The notes beneath the pieces are model-generated. The model made no database searches. It was not told the DNA's origin and was given only the letters and a program-made list of their open reading frames with translations. A DNA stretch of 30,452 nucleotides from DATAVB01 sp040414495. Lineage in GTDB: Bacteria > Actinomycetota > Actinomycetes > Mycobacteriales > QHCD01. The position numbers and the translations under genes were made by a program. Shown here piece by piece: positions 8,545 to 16,109 of the stretch. The DNA is taken from assembly GCA_040414495.1 (NCBI GenBank), contig JBEDUI010000068.1:1-30452 (forward strand), read 5' to 3'. Every line of letters begins with the position of its first letter. The stretch's first letter is position 1.

Positions 8545-8571
8545 GCAGGGAGTACAGCTCCCTGCTTTTTC
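8545..8571 (+). terminator. Intrinsic terminator directly after the predicted transcription start
   Basis: GCAGGGAG (8545-8552) pairs perfectly with CTCCCTGC (8558-8565) around loop TACAG, followed by TTTTTCTTT from 8566. This is a textbook factor-independent terminator, rare in such GC-rich DNA. It begins about 3 bases after the expected start of the upstream promoter, so an uninhibited transcript would be only about 30 nt long. Confidence 0.75.
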
Positions 8572-8627
8572 TTTGCCCGCGGCGGCTGCGGGTTTCCTCG
8601 ATCGACTGTTGCGCCCGGCCCAGCGCC

Positions 8628-8656
8628 TTGCCTAGAATTCGAACATACGTTCTATT
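8628..8656 (+). promoter_or_regulatory. Promoter with an embedded LexA/SOS-like box
   Basis: TTGCCT (8628-8633) and TCTATT (8651-8656) are 17 bases apart. The spacer holds CGAAC ATAC GTTC (8640-8652), which fits the Gram-positive/mycobacterial LexA consensus CGAAC-N4-GTTC except at its last position. LexA bound here would block the promoter of the phosphotransferase gene 81 bases downstream. A bare GAAC-N4-GTTC could occur by chance about once in two such windows, so position is the main support. Confidence 0.45.
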
Positions 8657-8736
8657 CGCTGATAGGGGTGCCGAGTGCGCAACGAGTTCGGGCGAGGCGG
8701 CCGGTGACGGGCGGGACGCTGCTCGAGGAGCGGCTG

Positions 8737-9531
8737 ATGACGAGCGACAACGAATGCGGCACCGAGCGGGCCGAGGTGCTCAAGGAGCAGTACGGACGTC
8801 AGGTGATCCGGGTGGGCCGGCGCGTGCTGCGCAGCACCGGATGGTGGACGCCTGCCGTGCACGAGCTGCTGAATCACCTGCAGGAAAGGGGTTTTCCGTA
8901 TTCACCGCGGGTTTTACCCACCGGTGAACGCGGGCTGGAGGCGTTGAGCTATATAGCCGGTGAGGCGGGCGCGGTCGGCTGGGCCCGAGTGGTGGATCTC
9001 GACGGATTACGGCAATTTGCCCGGCTGCTGCGCCGATATCACGACGCCGTAAGGGATTTTCGGTCGACGTCGGGTTCGATCTGGGCGACCTCGGATCGCT
9101 CGCCCGGTCCGGGGGAAATCATCTGTCACGGTGATTTTGGCCCGTGGAATGTGGTGTGGCGTAAAGGCCGGCCGGTGGGAATTCTGGATTGGGATTTCGC
9201 CGGTCCCGGTCGGCCCATCGACGATGTGGCCTACGCATTGGAATACTGCGCGCCATTTCGGGACGACGACAGCGCGATGCGGTGGCTCGGATATTCCAGC
9301 CCGCCGGATCGTCGGCGGCGCATCGAGGTCTTTTTCGACGGATATGGCGGCGACGTTCCGCCCGACATGGTTGATCAGGTGGCCAGCCGGCAGTTGCTCG
9401 ATATCAGCCGGGTGGCGCAGTTGGCGGTGCGGGGCGTGGAACCGCAGGCGACGTGGGTCGCCACCGGCTTGATGGACGAGTTGCACCGGCGGGCCCGGTG
9501 GACCGTCGAGCACCGGGAGTTGTTCGAGTGA
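8737..9531 (+). CDS. Aminoglycoside phosphotransferase (APH) family protein
   Basis: A 264-residue kinase-fold phosphotransferase. The Brenner-type catalytic loop is HGDFGPWN with H131, D133 and N138, followed by the metal-binding ILDWDFAGPG with D151 and D153. These transfer the gamma-phosphate of a nucleotide to a hydroxyl of an antibiotic or metabolite. It is unrelated to the much larger rifamycin phosphotransferase Rph. The opening GRQVIRVGRRVLRSTGWWTPAVHELL is typical of a widespread actinobacterial APH group with no known substrate. ATG 8737 has GAGGAG five bases before it; the frame is open back to 8272, but that stretch holds two promoters and a terminator. The control region upstream joins RAE-like and LexA-like signals. 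Confidence 0.85.
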   Translation: MTSDNECGTERAEVLKEQYGRQVIRVGRRVLRSTGWWTPAVHELLNHLQERGFPYSPRVLPTGERGLEALSYIAGEAGAVGWARVVDLDGLRQFARLLRRYHDAVRDFRSTSGSIWATSDRSPGPGEIICHGDFGPWNVVWRKGRPVGILDWDFAGPGRPIDDVAYALEYCAPFRDDDSAMRWLGYSSPPDRRRRIEVFFDGYGGDVPPDMVDQVASRQLLDISRVAQLAVRGVEPQATWVATGLMDELHRRARWTVEHRELFE

Positions 9532-9566
9532 TGGCCATCGATTCGGCTCCGTGCAAAGCGCTGATA

Positions 9567-9596
9567 TTGACTCGGTTTGTTGGGCCAATTTATCCT
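9567..9596 (+). promoter_or_regulatory. Leaderless promoter of the MocR gene
   Basis: TTGACT (9567-9572) and TATCCT (9591-9596) are 18 bases apart. Seven bases later comes ATG 9604, so the start point coincides with the start codon. No Shine-Dalgarno sequence is present, which agrees with leaderless translation. Confidence 0.55.
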
Positions 9597-9603
9597 GCCG
9601 GCG

Positions 9604-11049
9604 ATGGACCTGCAGATCACCCTCGAGGGCCGCCACGACATGTCGGGTCAGATATACCGGCAGATCCGGGCCGCCGTCGTCGACGGGCGGCTCAGCCCGG
9701 GGGAGCCGGTCCCGCCCTCACGCGACCTGGCCGGTTGGCTCAGCGTCTCGCGCAACACGGTCGCGGCGGCCTACGACCGGCTGGTGGCTGAGGGGTTCCT
9801 GGTCGGGCGGGTGGGCGCCGGGACGTTCGTCAACGAAGTGTCGGAGGGCATCCGCCGGGCGCTGCCGCCGACCGTATTGCAGCCGCGCGCGATCTGGAAT
9901 GAACTCGATCAGGGTGAGCTGGCTGGAAACGAACTGGCCTGGAATCAACTGACCGACCCGGCCGAGGGAGGCGATGCGCCGGAATTCGATTTGCGCCCCG
10001 GAATGCCCGATACCACGCTGTTTCCGTACGTCACGTGGCGCCGCCTGTTGGGTCGGTCGGTGCTGGAATACGACGGACCCGGCGATCCGTGTGGTCATGC
10101 CGGGCTACGGGTGGCGGTTGCCGGCCAACTCACGCAGTCGCGGACGGTCCAGGTCGATGCCGCCGACGTCGTCGTGACCAACGGCGGCCAACAGGCGCTG
10201 GACCTTATCGGGCGGGTGCTGTTCGATCCGGGTGCGGTGGTGGCCGTCGAGGATCCGGGGTACCCGGGGGCGCGGCAGGCGTTCACCGCGCTGGGCGCGC
10301 GGGTGGTGACGGTGCCGGTGGACGCCGAGGGCCTGATGGTCGACACGATCCCGCAGGAGGCGCGGTGCGTCTATACGACCCCGTCGCATCAGTACCCGTT
10401 GGGGATGCCGATGTCGCTGGCTCGCCGAATCGCGTTGCTGCGGTGGGCCGAGGACCACGACGCCGCGTTGATCGAGGATGATTACGACAGCGAATTCCGG
10501 TTCGGTGGTCGCCCGATCGAGCCGATGCGCCGGCTGGACCGCGCCGGTCGGGTTATTTACGTCGGATCGTTTTCCAAGACACTGCTTCCTACGCTGCGCT
10601 TGGGTTTTCTGCTCACGCCGCCGTCGTTACGCCGCGCGTTCCGGGTCGCCAAGCTCGTGACCGATCGGCATTCGGCGTTGCCGGCGCAGGCGGCGTTGGC
10701 CGATTTTATTGACGGCGGCCATTTCGCCCGGCACGTCAAACGACTGCGTCCGCAATACGAGGAGCGGCACGAACGCATTGTGAGTATTCTGCGCCGCGAT
10801 TTCGGCGCCTGGCTCAGTCCGGTCGAATCGGTTGCGGGGCTGCATCTTTGCGCCCGGGCACATTCCGGTGATTTGGATGACCTTGCCGTAGCGGCGAAAG
10901 CCAACGCGCTCGGCCTTGCGCTGCAGCCATTGTCGGCGTTGTACGCCGGGGCGGTTCGTCGGCCCGGATTCGTCATTGGTTACGGCAGAATTCCCCTCAC
11001 CGATATTGATGCCGCGCTCGTCCGGTTACGTCAGGTCCTTGCGGAGTAG
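9604..11049 (+). CDS. MocR/PdxR-type regulator (GntR HTH fused to aminotransferase domain)
   Basis: A 481-residue fusion. Residues about 10-75 are a GntR winged helix (MSGQIYRQIRAAVVDGRLSP, SRNTVAAAYDRLVAEGF, GTFV). From about 130 there is a fold-type I aminotransferase domain with TNGGQQALDLI, EDDYDSEFRF and the PLP-binding K325 in SFSKTLLPTLRLGF. MocR proteins sense PLP or amino-acid adducts and control vitamin B6, GABA, taurine or ectoine genes. The partner gene is not evident: the upstream APH gene is co-directional and no divergent target exists. The frame continues to TTG 9577, but the promoter overlaps that part, so ATG 9604 is chosen. A glutamate decarboxylase, which makes GABA, lies 13 kb away; a link would be speculation. 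Confidence 0.9.
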   Translation: MDLQITLEGRHDMSGQIYRQIRAAVVDGRLSPGEPVPPSRDLAGWLSVSRNTVAAAYDRLVAEGFLVGRVGAGTFVNEVSEGIRRALPPTVLQPRAIWNELDQGELAGNELAWNQLTDPAEGGDAPEFDLRPGMPDTTLFPYVTWRRLLGRSVLEYDGPGDPCGHAGLRVAVAGQLTQSRTVQVDAADVVVTNGGQQALDLIGRVLFDPGAVVAVEDPGYPGARQAFTALGARVVTVPVDAEGLMVDTIPQEARCVYTTPSHQYPLGMPMSLARRIALLRWAEDHDAALIEDDYDSEFRFGGRPIEPMRRLDRAGRVIYVGSFSKTLLPTLRLGFLLTPPSLRRAFRVAKLVTDRHSALPAQAALADFIDGGHFARHVKRLRPQYEERHERIVSILRRDFGAWLSPVESVAGLHLCARAHSGDLDDLAVAAKANALGLALQPLSALYAGAVRRPGFVIGYGRIPLTDIDAALVRLRQVLAE

Positions 11050-11245
11050 GCGCTAAAGCCAACAAGCGCAATCGCGTTCATTTCGTTTGCGTACCGACGC
11101 GAGCCGTTCCATGATCTGCGGGTCCGTATCGCGGGAGGCATTCAGCAGGCCGGGCTAATCCCTCGGCAAAGGCCAGAGATGTCAACGCCATTCGTTCCGC
11201 AGTGGCCACTGGATGCGCAGCGTCGACGACGGTCGGGGTGACACG

Positions 11246-13156
11246 GTGCGCAGGATATTTCTGGCGATTACGGCGGTTACGGCCTTACTGATAATGGGGG
11301 CGCCCGGGCACGCCGTTGCGGCATCCATCCGCAACGGCGAGCTCGTGGCGGATGGCGCGTGGTCCTGGTTCCAGGATCCGCGGGCGGTGCATTACGTCGG
11401 CGTACACGACCGCACCTACATCGGATATGTGACGCCGTCCGGTGATATCGACGTGGTGAGTCAGGACAATCGCTCCGCGGCGATGGCGCATTCGCGGCTG
11501 CACGTCGCGCTGGCTAGCGACGACCACGCCGCTCCGGGACTGGAGGTGCTGCCCAGCCGGCATATCGCGGTTTTCTATTCCGGTCATTCCGGTGCGAAAA
11601 TGTACTACCGGATCTCCAAGCACGCGGAGGACATCGGCTCGTTCGGGCCCGAGCATGCCCTTCCGGTCAAGAATAACGGGGCGCGTGGATTTACCTACGC
11701 CAACCCGATTTATCTGTCCGACGAGCATCGTACGTATCTATTCTTTCGCGGCGGCAATTTCAAACCATCGGTCACATGGAGCGACGACAACCTGCATACC
11801 TGGGCGCCTATTCGTACCCTGATAATCCCCGACGCACTGCAAACCTCCCTGGCCCGGCCTTACGTTCAGTACGCCACGAACGGCTTCGACACGATCGTTT
11901 TCGCCTTCACCGACGGTCATCCGCGCGATATCGCCACCAATTCGGTGTACGCGCTGCGCTACCGGGCCGGCGTGATCCGGCGCATGGACGGCGTGCCGGT
12001 GGCGACGTTAGGGCAGCGGATATCCGGTATTCACCCGATTCCGGTGCACACCCGCTCGGTCCCCCCGCTGTACGACGGCTCGGGCCCGGACGGAAAAGCA
12101 TGGGTACAAGACGCCGCTTTGGACCGTAGCGGCGCTCCGGTGGTCGCTTTCGCCTCCTTCCCGCGCAGTACCGATCACCGATACCACTACGCGCGCTGGA
12201 CCGGGACCAGGTGGGTGCAGACCGCATTCGCCAAGGGCGGTGGCAGCATCGACACGAGCGGAAAAGAACCGGACTATTCCGGCGGCGTAGCCCTGAATTC
12301 GGCCGATCCGGCGGTGGTTTATACCTCCCGGGTCGTGCATGGGCAGTGGGAAATTCAACGCTGGCGGACGACCGACGGCGGGCGGACGTTCGGCTGCCCG
12401 GTCGCGGTAACCCGGAATTCGAGCGGCAAGAATGTCCGGCCGGTGGTGCCGTGGGGTCCGCCGGGTCGGATCAAGGTGCTGTGGATGGCCGGGCGGTACA
12501 CGCATTACTCGAACGGTGGCTACCAGACCCAGATCCGGGAACTGACCAGCGGCCCGGCCCCGACCACCACCCGGATGTCGGTTGCCGGCACGAGTTCGGG
12601 GCGAGGGACACGGATCACCGGCCGGGTCGTGCGCGGTGTGGGCGGAGTGCCGATCGGTGGCGTACCGGTCGTGTTGTGGGGTCATCGGCCGGGGCAGGCG
12701 TATCACGTGGTCCGGACCGCCCGAACGAATTCGCAGGGACTGGTGCATTTCACGGTGACCCAGCGGCAAGCCATGCGGTATCAGCTACGGACGGCGGGGT
12801 CAGCGACCTGGGGCTCGTCGCAATCCGCCTCCGCGGTGGTGCACAGGCCAGTGCGCTCGGCGATGCGGATCAGCGGCCAGCCGTCGGTGGTACGTCCGGG
12901 CACGGCGGTCGTGATCGGTATGCGGGTGGTCAATGCCGGCAACCGGCAGGGCCTGGCCGGCGCGCACGCCCAGCTGTGGCAGCGGGTCGGCGCCGGCCGG
13001 TGGCGAATGCGGGGCACGTTTACTCTCGACCGGCACGGACTGGCGAGCGTACGGGTCCGCCCAGCGCGAGGCGCGTATTACCAGGCCCGCTACGTCGGCA
13101 ACGCCGTGTACGGATCGAGCAAGAGCGCGGCCCGGCACGTCATGGTGCGCGGTTAA
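11246..13156 (+). CDS. Secreted BNR-repeat protein with two C-terminal Ig-like domains
   Basis: A 636-residue exported protein. MRRIFLAITAVTALLIMGAPGHAVAA is a Sec signal peptide with AxA cleavage. The next 400 residues carry a beta-propeller like the BNR_4 family: NGELVADGAWSWFQDPRAVHY, TYIGYVTPSGDIDVVSQD, AKMYYRISKH, WEIQRWRTTDGGRTF. Related proteins occur with polysaccharide lyases and rhamnosidases acting on plant or algal glycans. From about residue 440 two similar beta-sandwich units follow, each ending in a YxxRxxG/VGNAxYGSSxSA-like segment, which suggests binding or spacer domains. GTG 11246 gives a clean signal peptide; ATG 11213 adds 11 residues ahead of it. The 196 bases upstream show no clear promoter or riboswitch. 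Function and substrate are not known. Confidence 0.8.
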   Translation: MRRIFLAITAVTALLIMGAPGHAVAASIRNGELVADGAWSWFQDPRAVHYVGVHDRTYIGYVTPSGDIDVVSQDNRSAAMAHSRLHVALASDDHAAPGLEVLPSRHIAVFYSGHSGAKMYYRISKHAEDIGSFGPEHALPVKNNGARGFTYANPIYLSDEHRTYLFFRGGNFKPSVTWSDDNLHTWAPIRTLIIPDALQTSLARPYVQYATNGFDTIVFAFTDGHPRDIATNSVYALRYRAGVIRRMDGVPVATLGQRISGIHPIPVHTRSVPPLYDGSGPDGKAWVQDAALDRSGAPVVAFASFPRSTDHRYHYARWTGTRWVQTAFAKGGGSIDTSGKEPDYSGGVALNSADPAVVYTSRVVHGQWEIQRWRTTDGGRTFGCPVAVTRNSSGKNVRPVVPWGPPGRIKVLWMAGRYTHYSNGGYQTQIRELTSGPAPTTTRMSVAGTSSGRGTRITGRVVRGVGGVPIGGVPVVLWGHRPGQAYHVVRTARTNSQGLVHFTVTQRQAMRYQLRTAGSATWGSSQSASAVVHRPVRSAMRISGQPSVVRPGTAVVIGMRVVNAGNRQGLAGAHAQLWQRVGAGRWRMRGTFTLDRHGLASVRVRPARGAYYQARYVGNAVYGSSKSAARHVMVRG

Positions 13157-13278
13157 GCGCGCGTTTAGTGCGGAAATATCGAACGCGCCGGAGTTTCAAC
13201 GGTTGCGGGGGAGTTTACGTCCGGGTTTCGGTTGCGTCGGAGCTTTCGGTCGCCAGGGCTCAGCGCGATGTTCGGTTG

Positions 13279-13294
13279 CCGCCGGTTTCGGCGG
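13279..13294. terminator. Hairpin between convergent genes
   Basis: CCGCCG (13279-13284) and CGGCGG (13289-13294) enclose GTTT, with a second copy of CCGCCGGTTTC about 22 bases later. It lies in the 167-base gap between the convergent BNR and spermidine-synthase-like genes. A terminator role is inferred. Confidence 0.4.
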
Positions 13295-13323
13295 GATAGG
13301 CCGCCGGTTTCAGGTCCGAGCGG

Positions 13324-14142
13324 TCAGGCCGCGCCGCCCTCCGGATCGCGCAGCGGCCGGGCCGAGCCGACGAACCGGGTCACCCCGACCCGCTCCAACA
13401 CCCGCTCGGGCAACTGCCCCCGGCCGGCCCGCCGCGAGATCTCCTCGAACGGCAGCGGGTCATCGGAGGCGAGGTACACCAGGTTGCCCGACTCCTTGCC
13501 CCGCAGCACATCGGCGTCGGTGCACAACACCACATGCGCGAACACCTCCAGCAGCACCGCGCCCTCGGCCCGGGCGAACGCCAACGGCGGCGCGTCGATC
13601 ACGTTCATGGCGTACACACCGCCCGGCCGCAACACGGTCCGCACCAACTGCGCGAACTCGACCGTGGCCAGATGCTCGGGGATGTGCCGGCCGACAAACG
13701 CGTCGCCCACAATCACGTCGGCCGAGTCGGGCGACCGGTGGGCCAACCGGGCCCGGGCGTCCCCGATCTTCACCCGCAGATGCGGCGACGTCTTGAGCCC
13801 CAACTCCGAACGGGCCAGCTCAACCAGCCCCTCGTCGTACTCGTACACAATCTGGCGCGAGGCCGGTCGGGTGGCCGCGACGTAGGCCGGCAGCGAGAAG
13901 CCGCCGCCGCCAAGATGGGTGACCCGGACCGGCGCGCCGGTCGGGGCGATCAGGTCGATGACGTCGGCGAGCCGGCGGATGTAACCGAACTCGATATGCG
14001 TCGGATCGGACAGGTCGACGTACGAGCATTCGATCCCGTCCAGGTACAGCAACCGTCCGGAGGGACGGGACGGATCGGTCTCGATCAGGGCATCGGCGTG
14101 CGAGGTCTGCACTCCGATCGCGGGGATCCTCGGTTTGGCCAC
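13324..14142 (-). CDS. Spermidine synthase-like (polyamine aminopropyltransferase fold) protein
   Basis: A 272-residue Rossmann-fold protein. RVTHLGGGGFSLPAYVA at residues 73-89 is the nucleotide-binding loop, IVYEYDEGLVELARSELGL gives the acidic ribose-binding end of strand 2, and DVIVGDAFVGRHIPEHLATVEF is the region that in spermidine synthases holds the catalytic aspartate. Short actinobacterial members lacking an N-terminal beta domain or membrane part are common, and their true reaction (aminopropyl or methyl transfer) is unknown. GTG 14142 is chosen because the upstream open frame (to 14526) is antisense to the next gene. Only 36 bases separate it from the divergent gene, so their promoters overlap or the messages are leaderless. 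Confidence 0.75.
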   Translation of the reverse strand: MAKPRIPAIGVQTSHADALIETDPSRPSGRLLYLDGIECSYVDLSDPTHIEFGYIRRLADVIDLIAPTGAPVRVTHLGGGGFSLPAYVAATRPASRQIVYEYDEGLVELARSELGLKTSPHLRVKIGDARARLAHRSPDSADVIVGDAFVGRHIPEHLATVEFAQLVRTVLRPGGVYAMNVIDAPPLAFARAEGAVLLEVFAHVVLCTDADVLRGKESGNLVYLASDDPLPFEEISRRAGRGQLPERVLERVGVTRFVGSARPLRDPEGGAA

Positions 14143-14154
14143 CCGAACATCATC

Positions 14155-14168
14155 GTTGCTGTGGCAAC
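14155..14168. promoter_or_regulatory. Inverted repeat in the short divergent promoter
   Basis: GTTGC-TGTG-GCAAC lies centrally in the 36-base gap between two divergent start codons. It could be an operator or simply chance; arms are only 5 bp. Confidence 0.25.
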
Positions 14169-14178
14169 CTGTCCTGAC

Positions 14179-14715
14179 ATGACCCCGCATACGACGTTGG
14201 CGTACGTGTTCTGGCATCAGCCGAGGCCCGATGTCGGGACCGAGGAGTACGAGTCGGCATTGCGTGCTTTTCACGCCCGGCTGGCCGACGCCGGCGTGCC
14301 CGGCTTCATCGACTCCTGGTCGGTACGTGCCTCGACAGTGCCCTGGTTGGGCGGCGGTGCCGGCTACGAGGACCGGTATCTGGTCGCCGACTTCGCCGCG
14401 CTCGGCGAGCTGAACGTCGCCGCCGTCGCCGGGGCGCAGCAGGCGGCCCACGATGCCGCCGCGGCTAGCGCGCTCGACGGAATCGCCGGGCTGTACCGGC
14501 TCGTATCCGGCGAGGTGCAACGGCAAGCCACCTCGGCCTCATGGTTCGGCAAGCCGGAGGGCGTGGCGTACCCGGACTTCCTGGCCGACCTCGACATCGG
14601 TGATGCCGCGTTGTGGCAGCGGCAGATGACACTCGGCCCGACCCCTGAGTTCCAGGCGACGGGGCGCTCGCCGCTGCCGTTCGCCGAATACGAGATCGAG
14701 CTGGCGGCGCTGTGA
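14179..14715 (+). CDS. Hypothetical protein, possible duplicated dimeric alpha-beta barrel
   Basis: A 178-residue soluble protein that I do not recognise. TLAYVFWHQPRPDVGTEEYE, then a helix (ALRAFHARLADAGVPG), then GYEDRYLVADFAALGELN has the strand-helix-strand rhythm of ferredoxin-like dimeric barrels, and the second half (SWFGKPEGVAYPDFLADL ... PLPFAEYEIELAAL) may be a second copy. Such folds are found in small oxygenases and stress proteins, but no catalytic residues can be pointed to. ATG 14179 has no Shine-Dalgarno sequence; a GTG six codons earlier is in frame. Its TGA overlaps the GTG of the nucleotidyltransferase (GTGA), so the two are co-translated and may act together. Confidence 0.7.
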   Translation: MTPHTTLAYVFWHQPRPDVGTEEYESALRAFHARLADAGVPGFIDSWSVRASTVPWLGGGAGYEDRYLVADFAALGELNVAAVAGAQQAAHDAAAASALDGIAGLYRLVSGEVQRQATSASWFGKPEGVAYPDFLADLDIGDAALWQRQMTLGPTPEFQATGRSPLPFAEYEIELAAL

Positions 14716-15509
14716 CACCAGCCAGCCGGATCGTCGAGTCGGTTCGGCGCCGGTGTATTGCCGACGACCGGATTCGGGCCGCGCTTACGTACGGTTCGGT
14801 CGCCCAGGGCATCGACGATGCGTATTCCGACGCCGAATTCTGGCTGTTTCCAGCCGATTCCGCGCTCGAGGAACGACGGTGGGTCAACGACGCGGTCGAC
14901 TGCCTTTATCTGGCCGACAACGAATTCAGCGGATTGGTGGCGTTTCTGGCCGGTGGATTACGGGTCGAATTCCATTTCCATTCGGATATCGAGGTGGTCA
15001 CCGAATGGCCGGGTCGCGGGGCCAGCGTCGAGGCGATGGTGTTGGTCGACCGCGATGGCACATTGGCCGACGCGCTTGCCCGGCTGCCCGATGTCGCACC
15101 GGCGGAGCCGGCCCAAACCGTGTGCGGCCGGTTCGTCAACTGGTGGCTGTTGGGGTGGAACGTGTTGGCGCGAGGGGAGTACGAACGGTCCCTGGACGCG
15201 TTGGCGCACACCCGGCGTGAGCTGTTGCGGCTGGCCCGGCTGCGGCAGGGCGTGACCGATCCGTGGCTCACTCCGTCCCGGCGGTTCGAACGCCAGCTGC
15301 GGCCGGCCGATGTGGCCAGCCTGGCCGTCACGTCGTCCACTGTGGACCCGGGCGGGTTGCGCACGGCGTACGTGGCGGCCTGGCAGCTCGGCGAGCGGTG
15401 GTGGCGGGAATTGGCCGACCCGCCGGAGGAATTGTTCGCCGATCTGCGGGCACTGCAGGGCACGCTGCAGCGTCCGGCCGGACTGGGTTGGCCGCGCGAG
15501 ACCGCGTAG
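14712..15509 (+). CDS. Lnu(B)/Lnu(F)-like nucleotidyltransferase
   Basis: A 265-residue protein of the lincosamide nucleotidyltransferase type. The catalytic signature YGSVAQGIDDAYSDAEF has G28-S29 and acidic D40 and E42, as in Lnu(B), which reads YGS...GDQYSDIEF. Further agreement with my memory of Lnu(B) is a GEFHF-like strand (VEFHFHSD), and the helix LLGWNVLARGEYERSLDALA against LMGINVLKRGEYARSL. Lnu enzymes adenylylate lincomycin or clindamycin at a hydroxyl. Environmental homologues may have other substrates, so resistance is inferred, not shown. It starts at GTG inside the stop of the preceding gene. It contains a TTA codon. Confidence 0.8.
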   Translation: MTPASRIVESVRRRCIADDRIRAALTYGSVAQGIDDAYSDAEFWLFPADSALEERRWVNDAVDCLYLADNEFSGLVAFLAGGLRVEFHFHSDIEVVTEWPGRGASVEAMVLVDRDGTLADALARLPDVAPAEPAQTVCGRFVNWWLLGWNVLARGEYERSLDALAHTRRELLRLARLRQGVTDPWLTPSRRFERQLRPADVASLAVTSSTVDPGGLRTAYVAAWQLGERWWRELADPPEELFADLRALQGTLQRPAGLGWPRETA

Positions 15510-15563
15510 ATGTTGTCAGTCCCGGCTCGTAGGGTTCGCCGGTACCGAACACGAGGAGCCGAT

Positions 15564-16109
15564 ATGACTGACAGCACGCGCCTGGCCCCGCTCCTTGCGC
15601 AGTGGGACACCTCGCTCGGGATGCTCTCGGAACGGATGACCGGTCTCACCGACGCCGAGTGGCTGTGGGAGCCGTCGCCGGGCGCGACCAGCATCGCGCC
15701 GCTGACCGACGGCGCCTGGCGGCCACCACGCCCGACCGATGACGCACCCCGGACCCGGACCATTGCCTGGCTGGCCGGACATTTGGGGGAGATGGGCGTG
15801 CTGCGGGCCGACTACCTGACCGGCAGCCACCAAGCCCAACCCGAGGACGTCGTGTGGCCGGACACCGCCGCCGAGGGCATCGACTCGATGCACCGGGGTC
15901 TGGCCCGGTGGCGCGATGCGCTGGCGACGATGACCGATGACGATCTCGACCAGGTTGGGCGTAGCCAGTGCCCGTGGGGCTGGGATCCGAAGCTGCCCCT
16001 GCTCGACATCGTGTGGTGGATGAATCGAGAGCTGATCCACCATGCGGCCGAGATCGCTTTCGTACGGGATCTGTACGCGTCGACCCGCCCGCCGGTCAGC
16101 TCTCGCTGA
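15564..16109 (+). CDS. DinB-like metalloenzyme fold protein
   Basis: A 181-residue four-helix-bundle protein of the DinB/YfiT-like superfamily. Metal-ligand histidines are suggested in WLAGHLGEMGVLRADYL and ELIHHAAEIAFVRDLY near the end, both standard for the fold. An aromatic stretch (CPWGWDPKLPLLDIVWWMNRE) links them. Members include bacillithiol/mycothiol-dependent transferases, but most have no assigned role. ATG 15564 follows GAGGAG at five bases. The gene is 54 bases after the nucleotidyltransferase and may belong to the same unit. It is convergent with mmpL and overlaps its end by 14 bases. Confidence 0.8.
   Translation: MTDSTRLAPLLAQWDTSLGMLSERMTGLTDAEWLWEPSPGATSIAPLTDGAWRPPRPTDDAPRTRTIAWLAGHLGEMGVLRADYLTGSHQAQPEDVVWPDTAAEGIDSMHRGLARWRDALATMTDDDLDQVGRSQCPWGWDPKLPLLDIVWWMNRELIHHAAEIAFVRDLYASTRPPVSSR

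Noticed and set aside
8272..8736. Longer 419-residue form of the phosphotransferase
   Set aside because: The extension crosses the RAE-like promoter and an intrinsic terminator; ATG 8737 has a strong ribosome site.
11050..11245. Riboswitch upstream of the BNR gene (a B12-box-like GCCACTG and a GGCTAATCC-like segment)
   Set aside because: The order and spacing of conserved blocks do not fit a cobalamin or c-di-AMP riboswitch, and no paired stems could be drawn.
12211..13299. 362-codon plus-strand frame overlapping the BNR gene
   Set aside because: Different frame of a gene with a signal peptide and coherent domains; composition is Arg/Gly/Ala-rich shadow type.
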